A stretch of 64,000 nt of DNA from Acidovorax sp. NB1 (GCF_005405905.1 NZ_BJHU01000040.1:62001-126000), one strand, 5' to 3'. Positions 51,569 through 61,392 are shown, counted from the first letter of the stretch. Notes: generated from the letters alone by a model not told the origin. A program made the numbers and translations.

Positions 51569-52897
51569 ATGAAGCTTTCGAAAATCGTGATCGCCGCTGC
51601 GGTGGTTGCTGCCGGTGCCTCGTCCATCGCGACGAACGCCTTCGCACAAGCCAAGGAGCAGTTCTTCCCGCTGCTGTCGTACCGCACGGGTCCGTACGCA
51701 CCCAACGGTGTGCCATGGGCCAACGGCAAGCAGGACTACATCAAGATGATCAACGCCCGCGACGGCGGCATCAACGGTGTGAAGCTGACTTTTGAAGAAT
51801 GCGAAACGGGCTACGCCACCGACCGGGGCGTGGAATGCTACGAACGCCTGAAGAGCCGCCCCGGCGTCTCTTTGTTCGACCCCCAGGCCACCGGCATCAC
51901 CTTTGCGCTGACCGAAAAGGCCCCCGTGGACAAGATCCCGCTGATGACGCTGGGTTACGGCCTGTCGGTGGCGCAGGACGGCCAGGCGTTCAAGTGGAAC
52001 TTCCCCTTCATGGGCAGCTACTGGACCGGTGCCGACATCCTGATCCAGCACATCGGCAAGGCCAATGGCGGCCTGGACAAGCTCAAGGGCAAGAAGATCG
52101 CGCTGGTGTACCACGACAGCCCGTTCGGCAAGGAGCCCATCCCGCTGCTGCAGGAGCGCGCCAAGATGCACGGCTTTGAGCTGCAGATGCTGCCCGTGAC
52201 CGCGCCCGGCGTGGAACAAAAGGCCACCTGGCTGCAAGTGCGCCAGAGCCGCCCTGACTACGTGCTGCTGTGGGGCTGGGGCGTGATGAACTCCACCGCC
52301 CTGAAGGAAGCCCAGGCCACGGGCTACCCCCGCGACAAGATGTACGGTGTGTGGTGGGCCGGTGCCGAACCCGATGTGCGCGACGTGGGCGAAGGCGCCA
52401 AGGGCTACAACGCGCTGGCACTGAACACCTCGGGCCAGCAGCCCAAGGTGATCCAGGACATCCTGAAGAACGTGCACGACAAGGGCCAGGGCACGGGTCC
52501 CAAGGACGAAGTGGGCTCGGTGCTGTACACGCGCGGCGTGATCATCCAGATGCTGGCCGTCGAGTCGGTGCGCCGCGCGCAGGAGCGCTTTGGCAAGGGC
52601 AAGGTCATGACCGGCGAGCAAGTGCGCTGGGGCATGGAAAACCTGGCCCTGGACCAGAAGAAGCTGGACGCGCTGGGCTTTGGCGGCGTGATGCGTCCGC
52701 TGTCCACCAGCTGCGCCGACCACATGGGCTCCACCTGGGCGCGCGTGCACACCTGGGACGGCGGCAAGTGGAACTTCTCGTCCGACTGGTACCAGGCCGA
52801 TGAGCAGATCCTGAAGCCCATGGTCAAGGCCGGTGCGGACAAGTACTTGGCCGACAAGAAGATGACGCGCCGCGACGCAGCGGATTGCCAGTCTTGA
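51569..52897 (+). CDS. Branched-chain-type ABC transporter substrate-binding protein
   Basis: A 442-residue periplasmic binding protein. The Sec signal peptide runs to about residue 27 (VIAAAVVAAGASSIATNAFA). The mature part is a type I periplasmic-binding fold (YIKMINARDGGINGVKLTFEECE, KIALVYHDSPFGKEPIP, LLWGWGVMNSTAL). It is longer than true LivK (about 370 residues) and belongs to the group often linked to aromatic or organic acid uptake. AAAGGAG lies before the ATG at 51569, which replaces an upstream in-frame TTG. Located between livM and livF in the operon. Confidence 0.93.
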   Translation: MKLSKIVIAAAVVAAGASSIATNAFAQAKEQFFPLLSYRTGPYAPNGVPWANGKQDYIKMINARDGGINGVKLTFEECETGYATDRGVECYERLKSRPGVSLFDPQATGITFALTEKAPVDKIPLMTLGYGLSVAQDGQAFKWNFPFMGSYWTGADILIQHIGKANGGLDKLKGKKIALVYHDSPFGKEPIPLLQERAKMHGFELQMLPVTAPGVEQKATWLQVRQSRPDYVLLWGWGVMNSTALKEAQATGYPRDKMYGVWWAGAEPDVRDVGEGAKGYNALALNTSGQQPKVIQDILKNVHDKGQGTGPKDEVGSVLYTRGVIIQMLAVESVRRAQERFGKGKVMTGEQVRWGMENLALDQKKLDALGFGGVMRPLSTSCADHMGSTWARVHTWDGGKWNFSSDWYQADEQILKPMVKAGADKYLADKKMTRRDAADCQS

Positions 52898-52907
52898 TTC
52901 GGACCAT

Positions 52908-53013
52908 CCCCCTGAGGCGCTGACGCGCCTTCCCCCTTCTCTCGAATCGCTGCGCGATTCGGGAAGGGGGACGCCACCAGCGCGGCGGGGCGGCCCTTGC
53001 GCGGTGGCACTGG
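52908..53013 (+). repeat. Hairpin-rich intergenic repeat, copy B
   Basis: CCCCCTGAGGCGC, then TCCCCCTTCTCTCGAATCGC, a nested hairpin CGAATCGC/GCGATTCG inside CCCCCTT/AAGGGGG, and the end block CGGCCCTTGCGCGGTGGCACTGG as in copy A. It sits inside the liv operon, between the binding protein and livF, where it could reduce expression of the distal genes. Confidence 0.75.
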
Positions 53014-53129
53014 TCTGGGCCGCGACAGTCTCCAGGGCCAGTGAGTTAGCGGCTGCCTTTGTGGCAGCCGCCAATCGAAAGGATTGCGATGTACTGCAGC
53101 CCTTCCGATTGGCACAGCGAAGGAAGACC

Positions 53130-53942
53130 ATGGACTCCAACAGCAACATCGTTCTCAACGTCAACGGCATCGAAGTCATCTACAACCACGTGATCCTGGT
53201 GCTCAAGGGCGTCTCGCTGCAGGTGCGCGAGGGCAGCATCGTGGCCATCCTGGGGGGCAACGGGGCGGGCAAGACGACGACCTTGCGCGCCATCTCCAAC
53301 CTGCTGCAGGGCGAGCGGGGCGAGGTGACCAAGGGCAGCATCGAGCTGCGCGGCGAACGCATCGAGAATCTCTCGCCCGCCGACCTGGTGCAGCGCGGCG
53401 TGGTGCAGGTGATGGAGGGGCGGCATTGCTTTGCCCACCTGACCATCGAAGAGAACCTGATGACGGGCAGCTACACCCGCACCAGCAAGGCCGAGATCGC
53501 GGCCAATCTGGAGAAGGTCTACAACTACTTCCCACGCCTCAAGACGCGCCGCACCTCGCAGGCCGCCTACACATCGGGCGGCGAGCAGCAGATGTGCGCC
53601 ATTGGCCGCGCGCTCATGGCCAACCCGAGCATGGTGCTGCTCGATGAACCCTCCATGGGCCTGGCGCCACAGATCGTGGAAGAAGTGTTCAACATCGTGA
53701 AGGACCTGAACACCAAGGAAAAGGTCACCTTCTTGCTGGCCGAGCAGAACACCAACATGGCGCTGAAGTATTCGGACTACGGCTACATCATGGAAAGCGG
53801 CCGCGTGGTGATGGACGGCGCCGCCAGCGACCTGGCCAACAACGAGGACGTGAAGGAGTTCTACCTGGGCGTGGGCGGCGGCGAGCGCAAGAGCTTCAAG
53901 GATGTGAAGAGCTACAAGCGGCGCAAGCGCTGGTTGGCCTGA
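53130..53942 (+). CDS. livF: Branched-chain-type ABC transporter ATP-binding protein (LivF)
   Basis: A 270-residue ATPase. Walker A GGNGAGKTT (near residue 48), LivF-type QVMEGRHCFAHLTIEENL, signature YTSGGEQQMCAIGRALM and Walker B MVLLDEPSMGLAPQ are present. A C-terminal extension of about 25 basic residues (KSFKDVKSYKRRKRWLA) is longer than in E. coli LivF. The ATG at 53130 follows AAGGAAG at good distance; the open frame upstream lies in repeat copy B and is not coding. Confidence 0.93.
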   Translation: MDSNSNIVLNVNGIEVIYNHVILVLKGVSLQVREGSIVAILGGNGAGKTTTLRAISNLLQGERGEVTKGSIELRGERIENLSPADLVQRGVVQVMEGRHCFAHLTIEENLMTGSYTRTSKAEIAANLEKVYNYFPRLKTRRTSQAAYTSGGEQQMCAIGRALMANPSMVLLDEPSMGLAPQIVEEVFNIVKDLNTKEKVTFLLAEQNTNMALKYSDYGYIMESGRVVMDGAASDLANNEDVKEFYLGVGGGERKSFKDVKSYKRRKRWLA

Positions 53943-53945
53943 CAA

Positions 53946-54018
53946 GCCCCCGGAGGCGCTGGCGCGCCTTCCCCCTCAGGGGGACGCACCCGGTGGCCTG
54001 ACAGAGCCAGTTCCACGG
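53946..54018 (+). repeat. Hairpin-rich intergenic repeat, copy C
   Basis: CCCCCGGAGGCGC and CCCCCTCAGGGGGACGC match the start of copies A and B in shortened form. The right half, GTGGCCTGACAG then AGCCAGTTCCACGG, recurs in copy D with 23 of 26 bases identical. Confidence 0.65.
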
Positions 54019-54090
54019 GTGCGCTGAGACGGAGCTGTGGCGGTTTTGGCGATAGCGCTACCCAGATACCTACAAACACAAGATCACTCC

Positions 54091-54140
54091 TATTTTGATA
54101 GCTACTCGCGCTTGATGGACAGGCGCAAAGGGCTTATTTC
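54091..54140 (+). repeat. Small palindromic element, copy 7
   Basis: TTTTGATAGCTACTCGCGCT, TGATGGACAGGCGC, then AAAGGGCTTATTT is one of the cleaner copies of the family. Confidence 0.65.
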
Positions 54141-54170
54141 ATTCATAACCACCGCATAGGAACCCATGGC

Positions 54171-55418
54171 ATGAGCACGTTTTACGACGCCCTGGAAACC
54201 CGCAATCCTTCAGAGCGCGAGGCCGCCCTGCTGGCCGCGCTGCCCGCCCAGGTGGCACATGCCCAGAAGGCATCCCCCGCATTTGCCGGCATCCTGGCCG
54301 GGGTGGACGCATCGGCCGTCACCAGCCGCGCCGCGCTGGCGCAGTTGCCCGTCACCCGCAAGTACGAACTTCTGGAGCGCCAGCAGGCAGGCCGCGCCAC
54401 CAATGTGTTTGGCGGCTTCAGCGCGCTGGGCTTTGGCCCCGGCATGACGCGCGTGTTTGCCAGCCCCGGCACCATCTACGAGCCCGAGGGCACACGGCCC
54501 GATTACTGGCGCATGGCGCGCGCCATCCATGCGGCGGGTTTTCGCAGCGGCGAGCTGATCCACAACAGTTTCAGCTACCACTTTGTGCCCGCAGGCTCAA
54601 TGATGGAAACCGGCGCCCACGCACTGGGCTGCACCGTGTTCCCCGGCGGCACGGGCCAGACCGAGCAGCAGGTGCAGGCCATGTCCGAGCTGAAACCGGC
54701 GGGCTACATCGGCACGCCCAGCTTTCTGAAAATCATTGTCGAAAAGGCCGCCGAGCTGGGCGTGCCCCTGCCCACCGTCACCAAGGCCCTGGTGTCGGGC
54801 GAGGCCTTCCCGCCCAGCCTGCGTGACTGGTTTGCCGAACGCGGCATCGCGGGCTACCAGTGCTACGCCACGGCCGACCTGGGCCTGATTGCCTATGAAA
54901 CCTCGGCGCGCGAGGGCCTGGTGCTGGACGAAGGCGTGATCGTCGAGATCGTGCGCCCCGGCACCGGCGACCCGGTGCCCGAGGGCGAGGTGGGCGAGCT
55001 GGTGGTGACCACGCTCAACCCCGACTACCCGCTCATCCGCTTTGGCACAGGCGACCTGTCGGCCGTGCTGCCAGGCCCCTGCCCCACGGGCCGCACCAAC
55101 ACCCGCATCAAGGGCTGGATGGGACGGGCCGACCAGACCACCAAGGTGCGCGGCATGTTTGTGCACCCCGGGCAGATCGCCACCATTGCGCGGCGGTTTC
55201 CGCAGGTGCTGCGCGCCCGGCTGGTGGTCAGCGGCGAGATGGCCAACGACCAGATGGTGCTGCAGGTCGAGACCACCGAGACCGCCGAAGGCCTGGCCCA
55301 CCAGCTCGGCGATGCCATCCGCGAAGTGACCAAGCTGCGCGGCGATGTGCAGATGGTGGCGCCGGGCACGCTGCCCAACGACGGCAAGGTGATTGAGGAC
55401 GCACGGAGCTATCGGTAA
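54171..55418 (+). CDS. Phenylacetate-CoA ligase-like (PaaK family) protein
   Basis: A 415-residue adenylate-forming enzyme of the PaaK type. The phosphate-binding region is replaced by RVFASPGTIYEPEGTRPDYW (near residue 90-110); the acceptor region QCYATADLGLIAYET and the C-terminal GWMGRADQTTKVRGMFVHPGQI are typical of phenylacetate-CoA ligases. It probably activates an aromatic or related acid to its CoA ester. It follows livF after 228 bases that hold two repeats, so it may or may not belong to the liv transcript. Two ligases flank this transporter. Confidence 0.87.
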   Translation: MSTFYDALETRNPSEREAALLAALPAQVAHAQKASPAFAGILAGVDASAVTSRAALAQLPVTRKYELLERQQAGRATNVFGGFSALGFGPGMTRVFASPGTIYEPEGTRPDYWRMARAIHAAGFRSGELIHNSFSYHFVPAGSMMETGAHALGCTVFPGGTGQTEQQVQAMSELKPAGYIGTPSFLKIIVEKAAELGVPLPTVTKALVSGEAFPPSLRDWFAERGIAGYQCYATADLGLIAYETSAREGLVLDEGVIVEIVRPGTGDPVPEGEVGELVVTTLNPDYPLIRFGTGDLSAVLPGPCPTGRTNTRIKGWMGRADQTTKVRGMFVHPGQIATIARRFPQVLRARLVVSGEMANDQMVLQVETTETAEGLAHQLGDAIREVTKLRGDVQMVAPGTLPNDGKVIEDARSYR

Positions 55419-55470
55419 CCCCCTGAGTCGCCTGTGGCCTGGCCAAGCCAGTTCCACGGTGGCTCTGGCG
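55418..55470 (+). repeat. Hairpin-rich intergenic repeat, partial copy D
   Basis: ACCCCCTGAGTCGC followed by GTGGCCTGGCCA and AGCCAGTTCCACGG, the latter shared with copy C (23 of 26 bases). It lies directly after the PaaK-like stop. Confidence 0.5.
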
Positions 55471-55740
55471 TTGGTGGGCACCGGTTTCAAGGGCCCGCCG
55501 TAGGTTTTCGCGCCGGGGAAGGCGGGCTTGCGCCAGCGCAAGACATGCCCATTTGGCGCACCGGGGAACCGCAGTGTTTACCCTAACAATCGCTACGCTA
55601 TTCATAGCAAACAAGGCAATACAGGCAGGCGCAACAGGCCCATTGCGCTTAAAAACCATGTCGCCAGTGTGCTACGTACTATCCGCAATGTTTCCGCAAA
55701 TACCCCTCGCTATCATGGCCCGTCATTTACAGGAGAGACC
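55419..55740. other. Intergenic region with two repeats
   Basis: This 322-base gap carries partial repeat D (55418-55470), a copy of the small palindromic element (55600-55656) and the leader of the following Bug gene with a GGAGA ribosome site. No gene is supported. Confidence 0.6.
55600..55656 (+). repeat. Small palindromic element, copy 8
   Basis: ATTCATAGCAAACAAGGCAA, ACAGGCAGGCGCAACAGGCC, ATTGCGCTTAAAAACC; a diverged copy of the family. Confidence 0.5.
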
Positions 55741-56727
55741 ATGAAAAAGATGCTGAAACTCGCACTGATCGCTGCCGCCGCAGCTGCCGCCTTTGGCGCC
55801 AGTGCCCAAGAGTTCCCCGCCAAGGACAAGACGGTCACCATCGTGGTGCCCTTCGCCGCCGGCGGCCCCACCGACCGCGTGGCCCGTGACCTGGCCGAAG
55901 CCCTGCGCAAGCCCCTGGGCGCCACTGTGGTGGTAGACAACACCGCCGGTGCAGGCAGCTCCATAGGCGCCGCCCGCGTGGCCCGCGCCACCCCCGACGG
56001 CTACACGCTGCTGCTCAACCACATCGGCATGTCCACCATGCCCGCGCTGTACCGCAAGCTGTCGTTCAGCGTGCCCAACGACTTTGAATACCTGGGCATG
56101 GTCAACGAAGTGCCCATGACGCTGATCGCGCGCCCCAGCATGCCCGCCAACAACTTCAAGGAGCTGACGGCCTGGATCCAGCAGAACAAGGGCAAGATCA
56201 ACCTGGGCAACGCGGGCCTGGGCGCCGCGTCGCACCTGTGCGGCCTGATGTTCCAGAGCGCCATGCAGGTGGACATGACCGCCGTGCCTTACAAGGGCAC
56301 CGCCCCCGCCATCACCGACCTGATCGGCGGCCAGATCGACCTGCTGTGCGACCAGACCACCAACACCACCTCGCAGATTGAAGGCAAGAAGGTCAAGGCC
56401 TACGCTGTGACCACCGCCAAGCGCCTGACCACGCCCGCCCTGAAGGACCTGCCCACGCTGGCGGAGTCGGGCCTGAAGGACTTCAACGTGAGCATCTGGC
56501 ACGGCCTGTACGCGCCCAAGGGCACGCCTGCCGATGTCACCAAGAAGATCAATGAAGCCCTCAAGACCGCACTGAAGGACCCCGAGTTCATCAAGAAGCA
56601 GGAAGCCCTGGGCGCCGTGGTGGTGACCGACAAGCGCGTGGATGGCGCCGAGCACAAGAAGTTTGTGGCTGCCGAAATCGACAAATGGGGTGCCGTTATC
56701 AAGGCCGCAGGCACCTACGCCGACTGA
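55741..56727 (+). CDS. Bug-family (TctC) tripartite tricarboxylate binding protein
   Basis: A 328-residue periplasmic binding protein of the Bug/TctC family that is strongly expanded in Burkholderiales. A Sec signal runs to about residue 23 (LIAAAAAAAFGASA). The family motifs are VTIVVPFAAGGPTDRVARDLA, VVVDNTAGAGSSIGAARVARA and, in the middle, VPYKGTAPAITDLIGGQIDL. Ligands are usually carboxylates. No TctA/TctB membrane partners are nearby. It starts with ATG at 55741 behind GGAGA and ends at a clear terminator. Confidence 0.95.
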   Translation: MKKMLKLALIAAAAAAAFGASAQEFPAKDKTVTIVVPFAAGGPTDRVARDLAEALRKPLGATVVVDNTAGAGSSIGAARVARATPDGYTLLLNHIGMSTMPALYRKLSFSVPNDFEYLGMVNEVPMTLIARPSMPANNFKELTAWIQQNKGKINLGNAGLGAASHLCGLMFQSAMQVDMTAVPYKGTAPAITDLIGGQIDLLCDQTTNTTSQIEGKKVKAYAVTTAKRLTTPALKDLPTLAESGLKDFNVSIWHGLYAPKGTPADVTKKINEALKTALKDPEFIKKQEALGAVVVTDKRVDGAEHKKFVAAEIDKWGAVIKAAGTYAD

Positions 56728-56781
56728 TCCGGCAGCATCGCTGCCAGCCTGGGCGGTGCGGCATCGCATCACCCAACCACC

Positions 56782-56816
56782 AAGCCACCGCGCCGCCCGG
56801 CCCGGTGGCTTTTTTT
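56782..56816 (+). terminator. Intrinsic terminator after the first Bug gene
   Basis: AAGCCACCG (56782-56790) pairs with CGGTGGCTT (56803-56811), followed by a run of T. Confidence 0.88.
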
Positions 56817-57006
56817 GCTTTTCCGGATCCCCTGACGGCAACTCGACGGCCCCGCATACAGCGGCACGTCGGGCGAGCCGTGCCACCTTCGGGTAATCCC
56901 ATCTGCCCGGGCCGCACACACCCGCGTAGAACAGAGGGCAGACGCGCCGAACAAGCCCAGACGGCGCGGCGCAAGCTTCCATTGGTTTCAACGAGGAATG
57001 GCTTCC

Positions 57007-58125
57007 ATGGCACAACCGCATGACTTCCGCATCCCCGCGCGCTCCAGCGCGCAGATCCAGGCCCGCGCCCAGGCGCGCAGCCGCCGCAAGGCCATGGCCC
57101 TGGCCTTCACCCTGAGTGCGCTGGGCGCACTGGCCGTGGCCGCAGCCGGTGCGCTGCTGGCCCCCAGCACGGCCCATGCCCAGGCGGCAGCGCCAGCGGG
57201 TGCAGGCTGGCCCACCAAGCCCGTGCGCATCGTCGTGCCGTTTGCGCCCGGTGGCACCACCGACATCCTCGCGCGCGCCATGGCGCCTGAGCTGTCCAAA
57301 GCGTTTGGCCAGCAGTTCATCGTGGACAACCGCGCAGGCGCCGGTGGCAACGTGGGTGCCGAGATGGTGGCCAAGTCACCCGGCGACGGCTACACGCTGC
57401 TCATGGGCACCGTGGGCACCCACGGCATCAACCGCGCGCTGTACGCCAAGCTGCCCTACGACCCCATCAAGGACTTTGTGCCCATCACCCTGGTGGCCGC
57501 CGTGCCCAACGTGATGGTGATGAACACCGACAAGGCCAAGGCCCAGGGCATTCACAACGTGCAGGACTTCATCCGCGTGGCCAAGGCCAGCCCCGGCAAG
57601 ATGAACATGGCGTCGAGCGGCAACGGCACGTCGATCCACCTGGCGGGCGAGCTGTTCAAGAGCATGACGGGCACCTTCATGCTGCACCTGCCGTACCGGG
57701 GCTCGGGCCCGGCCCTGATGGACATGGTGGCGGGCAATGCGGACGTGATGTTCGACAACCTGCCCTCGTCCATGGCGCAGATCAAGGCGGGCAAGCTGGT
57801 TGCGCTGGCCGTGACCAGCGCCGAGCGCTCAGGTGCCCTGCCCGATGTGCCCACGGTCGAGCAAGCGGGCGGGCCCACACTCAAGGGCTACGAGGCCAGC
57901 TCCTGGTTCGGCCTGCTGGCCCCGGCAGGTACGCCGCCTGACATCGTGAACCGCATCCAGCAAGAGGTTGCCAAGTCGCTGGCCACACCAGCGATGAAGG
58001 AGCGGCTGCTGGCCCAGGGCGCGATCCCCGGTGGCAACACCCCAGCCGACTTCGCCAAGCACATCGACAACGAACACAAGAAATGGGCGCAGGTGGTGAA
58101 AACCTCGGGCGCCAAAGTGGACTGA
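57007..58125 (+). CDS. Bug-family (TctC) tripartite tricarboxylate binding protein
   Basis: A 372-residue Bug protein. The signal region ([33 protein letters not shown], residues 25-57) has a long polar lead of about 25 residues. The mature part begins [25 protein letters not shown] and has [23 protein letters not shown] and [22 protein letters not shown]. The ligand is unknown. Two ATGs are possible: 56998, very close to the GAGG ribosome site, and 57007, at a more usual distance; the second is chosen. It is paralogous to the preceding Bug gene but quite diverged. Confidence 0.92.
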   Translation: MAQPHDFRIPARSSAQIQARAQARSRRKAMALAFTLSALGALAVAAAGALLAPSTAHAQAAAPAGAGWPTKPVRIVVPFAPGGTTDILARAMAPELSKAFGQQFIVDNRAGAGGNVGAEMVAKSPGDGYTLLMGTVGTHGINRALYAKLPYDPIKDFVPITLVAAVPNVMVMNTDKAKAQGIHNVQDFIRVAKASPGKMNMASSGNGTSIHLAGELFKSMTGTFMLHLPYRGSGPALMDMVAGNADVMFDNLPSSMAQIKAGKLVALAVTSAERSGALPDVPTVEQAGGPTLKGYEASSWFGLLAPAGTPPDIVNRIQQEVAKSLATPAMKERLLAQGAIPGGNTPADFAKHIDNEHKKWAQVVKTSGAKVD

Positions 58126-58162
58126 TGCGGACACGGGGCACGGACCCCGTCGGTGTGTGCAG

Positions 58163-58549
58163 TCAGCCCTCTGGCAGCGCGGAGGGCCCCAGGCGCTTTG
58201 CGCCGGTGGCAAACGATGCCCGCTGGATGCGGCCGTTCACCACCTCATACACACACAACATCTCCACCGTGCCCTGGCCCTCGGGGAAGTTGCGGGTGAT
58301 CAACTCCGAATCCACCACCATGGCGCCCACCACGGTGCGCGACAGCAGGCGCGCATGCAGGTCGGGCTCGGCAAACCGGGTCAGAAACCGCTCGCGCATC
58401 TGCGCGTGGCCCTGGGCCAGGCGCTCTCCGTGCAGCACATATTGTTCGGCATCGGGGGCATAGGTCGCCAGCAGCGCGTCGATGTCCTTGGCGTTGTAGG
58501 CGTCCAGCTGCGCCTGTACAACGGCAAGCGGTGGCAAGACCGAGGCCAC
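58163..58549 (-). CDS. NTF2/SnoaL-like protein
   Basis: A 128-residue protein with the cone-shaped NTF2-like fold: an N-terminal helix pair with [26 protein letters not shown], then the strand-rich half ([21 protein letters not shown], then [24 protein letters not shown]). Such proteins include ketosteroid-isomerase-like enzymes and ligand binders; no catalytic residues could be assigned. It ends 38 bases from the convergent Bug gene and begins two bases after the DUF1840 stop, so it is co-transcribed with that gene. Confidence 0.85.
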   Translation of the reverse strand: MASVLPPLAVVQAQLDAYNAKDIDALLATYAPDAEQYVLHGERLAQGHAQMRERFLTRFAEPDLHARLLSRTVVGAMVVDSELITRNFPEGQGTVEMLCVYEVVNGRIQRASFATGAKRLGPSALPEG

Positions 58550-58551
58550 GG

Positions 58552-58869
58552 CTACACGCCCCAGACCACGTCCACCTGCTCGGCGGCGCTGCGGCGCAGC
58601 ATCTCGATGAGGGGCGCCACGCGCTGACGCAGGCGCACAGCCTCGGCGCGCTCCTGCTCTGTGGCCTCCTCGTCCGCTTCGTTCACCGGTGGCCGGGCTT
58701 CTTCTGCGGCCACGGCGGCCTCCAGCGCGGCAATGGCACCCGGGATCTGCGCTGCCGTCACGATGCCACTCGCCCCGGGGGTCTTGCCCATGATGGTCAC
58801 GATCTGCCGCCCCTGGGGCTCCAGCATGATCAGATCGGCGGCGGCGCGGGACTTGAATTTGTAAAGCAT
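58552..58869 (-). CDS. DUF1840 family protein
   Basis: A 105-residue protein of the DUF1840 family, found mainly in betaproteobacteria. The start [29 protein letters not shown] is the most conserved part, followed by an acidic, Glu-rich linker (about 50-75) and a helical end ([26 protein letters not shown]). Function unknown, cytosolic. Forms a two-gene unit with the NTF2-like gene and is divergent from the aromatic-CoA operon. Confidence 0.9.
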   Translation of the reverse strand: MLYKFKSRAAADLIMLEPQGRQIVTIMGKTPGASGIVTAAQIPGAIAALEAAVAAEEARPPVNEADEEATEQERAEAVRLRQRVAPLIEMLRRSAAEQVDVVWGV

Positions 58870-58992
58870 GGGATGGAAAAGCCTTCTCGGGTCAGGTCAA
58901 CACAACAGGGCACGCGACGGCACGCCCCATGGGCAGATTGTGCGCCGGGCGGGCCGGGGATGGCGCCCAAAGCCCCGCACGGGAACCCCCCA

Positions 58993-59020
58993 TTGACAGT
59001 ATTTTGTTTAGGTCTAAACT
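58993..59020 (+). promoter_or_regulatory. Promoter and palindromic operator of the aromatic-CoA operon
   Basis: TTGACA (58993-58998) and a -10-like TAAACT (59015-59020) are 16 bases apart. GTTTAG-GT-CTAAAC (59006-59019) is a perfect inverted repeat covering the spacer and -10. It is a likely site for the MarR-type repressor encoded in the same operon. Confidence 0.65.
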
Positions 59021-59028
59021 ATTTTGAC

Positions 59029-61386
59029 ATGAACATCCTCTGCATTGGCGGCGGGCCCGCCGGTCTCTATTTCGCCCTGCTGATGAAGCAGCAAAACCCC
59101 GCGCACCGCATCACGGTGGTCGAACGCAACCGACCGTTCGACACCTTCGGCTGGGGCGTGGTGCTGTCGGACCAGACGCTGGCCAACCTGCAGGCGGCGG
59201 ACGCCCCCACGGCCGCGCTCATCGGCGATGCGTTCAACCACTGGGACGACATCGAGGTGTTCTTCAAGGGCCGCAGCGTGCGCTCCACGGGCCATGGCTT
59301 TTGCGGCATCGGCCGCAAGCGGCTGCTCAACATCCTGCAGGACCGGTGCCTGGCGCTGGGCGTGGAGCTGGTGTTCGAGACCGACGTGGCCGACGACCAG
59401 GCGCTCGCCGCGCAGTACGGTGCTGACTTGGTGATCGCCAGCGACGGCCTCAACAGCCGCATCCGCACCCGCTACGCGGCCACCTACCAGCCCGACATCG
59501 ACCTGCGCCAGTGCCGCTTCGTGTGGCTGGGCACCAAGAAGAAGTTCGACGCTTTCACCTTCGCGTTCGAACAGACCGAGCATGGCTGGTTCCAGGCGCA
59601 CGCCTACCAGTTCGACGCCGACACCTCCACCTTCATCGTCGAGACGCCCGAGGCCGTGTGGAAAGCCCACGGCCTGGACCAGATGGAGCAGCCCGAGGCG
59701 ATCGCCTTCTGCGAGAAGCTGTTCGCCAAGTACCTGGACGGCAACGCGCTCATCAGCAACGCCACGCACCTGCGCGGCTCGGCCAACTGGATCCGCTTTC
59801 CGCGCGTGATCTGCAACACCTGGGTGCACCGCGAAGCGATTGGCGGCAAGCAGGTGCCTATCGTGCTGATGGGCGATGCCGCGCATACGGCCCATTTCTC
59901 CATCGGCAGCGGCACCAAGCTGGCGCTCGAAGACGCCATCGATCTCGCCAACGAATTCGCCACCGGCCTGCCCATCGACGAGGTGCTGCAGCACTACGAG
60001 GCACGCCGCAGTGTGGAGGTGCTCAAGATCCAGAACGCCGCACGCAATTCCACCGAGTGGTTCGAAAACGTGGGCCGCTATACAGGCATGCCCATCGAGC
60101 AGTTCGCGTATTCGCTGCTCACGCGCAGCCAGCGCATCAGCCACGAGAACCTGCGGCTTCGCGATGCGGCGTGGCTCGAAGGCTATGAGGCCTGGCTGGC
60201 GGGCGGCAAGGCGGCCGTACCGCCCATGCTCACGCCTTTCACACTGAAAGGCCTCACGCTCAAGAACCGCATCGTCGTCTCGCCCATGGCCACCTACAGC
60301 GCGGTCGAAGGCGTGCCACAGGACTTCCACCTCGTGCACCTCGGCGCCCGCGCGCTGGGCGGCGCCGCCCTGGTGATGGTGGAGATGACAAGCCCCACGC
60401 CCGAGGGCCGCATCACCCCCGCCTGCCCCGGCCTGTGGAACGATGCGCAGCAAGCCGCCTTCGCGCGCATCGTCAACTTCGTGCACGCCAGCAGCACGGC
60501 CAAGGTCGGTCTGCAGCTGGGCCACAGCGGGCCCAAGGGCTCCACGCGCGTCGGCTGGGAGGGTACGGACGAACCGCTGGAGACGGGTAACTGGCCGCTG
60601 CTGGCTGCCAGCCCCATCGCCTACGGCGCGCAGAACCAGACCCCTGCGGCCATGGACCGTGCCGATATGGACCGCGTGACCGCCGCATTTGTGGACAGCG
60701 CCCGCCGCGCCGTGGCCTGCGGCTTTGACTGGCTGGAGCTGCACTGCGCGCACGGCTACCTGCTGGCCAGCTTCATCAGCCCCGCCACCAACCAGCGCAC
60801 GGACGAATACGGCGGCAGCCTGGACAACCGCTGCCGCTACCCGCTCGAAGTGTTCACCGCGCTGCGCGCCGTATGGCCCGCCGACAAGCCGCTGAGCGTG
60901 CGCATCTCGGCCCACGACTGGCTGCCAGACGGCCAGGGCAACACGGCCGACGACGCGATTGCCATCGCACGGCTTTTCAAGGCGGCGGGCGCGGACCTGA
61001 TCGATGTGTCGTCCGGCCAGACCACGCGCAACTCCCGCCCGGTGTACGGCCGCATGTACCAGACGCCGTTTGCCGACCGCATCCGCAACGAAGTGGGCAT
61101 TGCCACCATGGCCGTGGGTGCCATCACCGAGGCCGACCACGCCAACAGCATCGTCGCGGCCGGGCGCGCGGACCTGTGCGCCATCGCCCGCCCCCATCTG
61201 GCCGATCCGGCCTGGACGCTGCACGCCTCCGCACAATTGAGCCAAGTGGCCGCAGCGCACACCGACTGGCCTGTGCAATACCACAGCGGCCGCGACCAGA
61301 TGCTGCGAGAGATCGCCAAGCAAAAGCAGATGGCCGCGCTGACTGCCCCGGCGCAGGAATCCAGCAAACCCGCAGCCATCGAGTAA
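59029..61386 (+). CDS. Bifunctional aromatic acyl-CoA monooxygenase/reductase (salicylyl- or anthraniloyl-CoA type)
   Basis: A 785-residue fusion flavoenzyme. Residues 1-390 are an FAD monooxygenase ([14 protein letters not shown] at the start, [22 protein letters not shown] near 285). Residues 400-770 are an old-yellow-enzyme-type FMN domain ([44 protein letters not shown]). This architecture is known from 2-aminobenzoyl-CoA monooxygenase/reductase and salicylyl-CoA 5-hydroxylase, which hydroxylate and, for the former, dearomatise the ring. The genes downstream suit CoA-bound ring catabolism. No clear ribosome site precedes the ATG, and the predicted mRNA start is only a few bases away. Confidence 0.92.
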   Translation: MNILCIGGGPAGLYFALLMKQQNPAHRITVVERNRPFDTFGWGVVLSDQTLANLQAADAPTAALIGDAFNHWDDIEVFFKGRSVRSTGHGFCGIGRKRLLNILQDRCLALGVELVFETDVADDQALAAQYGADLVIASDGLNSRIRTRYAATYQPDIDLRQCRFVWLGTKKKFDAFTFAFEQTEHGWFQAHAYQFDADTSTFIVETPEAVWKAHGLDQMEQPEAIAFCEKLFAKYLDGNALISNATHLRGSANWIRFPRVICNTWVHREAIGGKQVPIVLMGDAAHTAHFSIGSGTKLALEDAIDLANEFATGLPIDEVLQHYEARRSVEVLKIQNAARNSTEWFENVGRYTGMPIEQFAYSLLTRSQRISHENLRLRDAAWLEGYEAWLAGGKAAVPPMLTPFTLKGLTLKNRIVVSPMATYSAVEGVPQDFHLVHLGARALGGAALVMVEMTSPTPEGRITPACPGLWNDAQQAAFARIVNFVHASSTAKVGLQLGHSGPKGSTRVGWEGTDEPLETGNWPLLAASPIAYGAQNQTPAAMDRADMDRVTAAFVDSARRAVACGFDWLELHCAHGYLLASFISPATNQRTDEYGGSLDNRCRYPLEVFTALRAVWPADKPLSVRISAHDWLPDGQGNTADDAIAIARLFKAAGADLIDVSSGQTTRNSRPVYGRMYQTPFADRIRNEVGIATMAVGAITEADHANSIVAAGRADLCAIARPHLADPAWTLHASAQLSQVAAAHTDWPVQYHSGRDQMLREIAKQKQMAALTAPAQESSKPAAIE

Positions 61387-61392
61387 CCCCCC

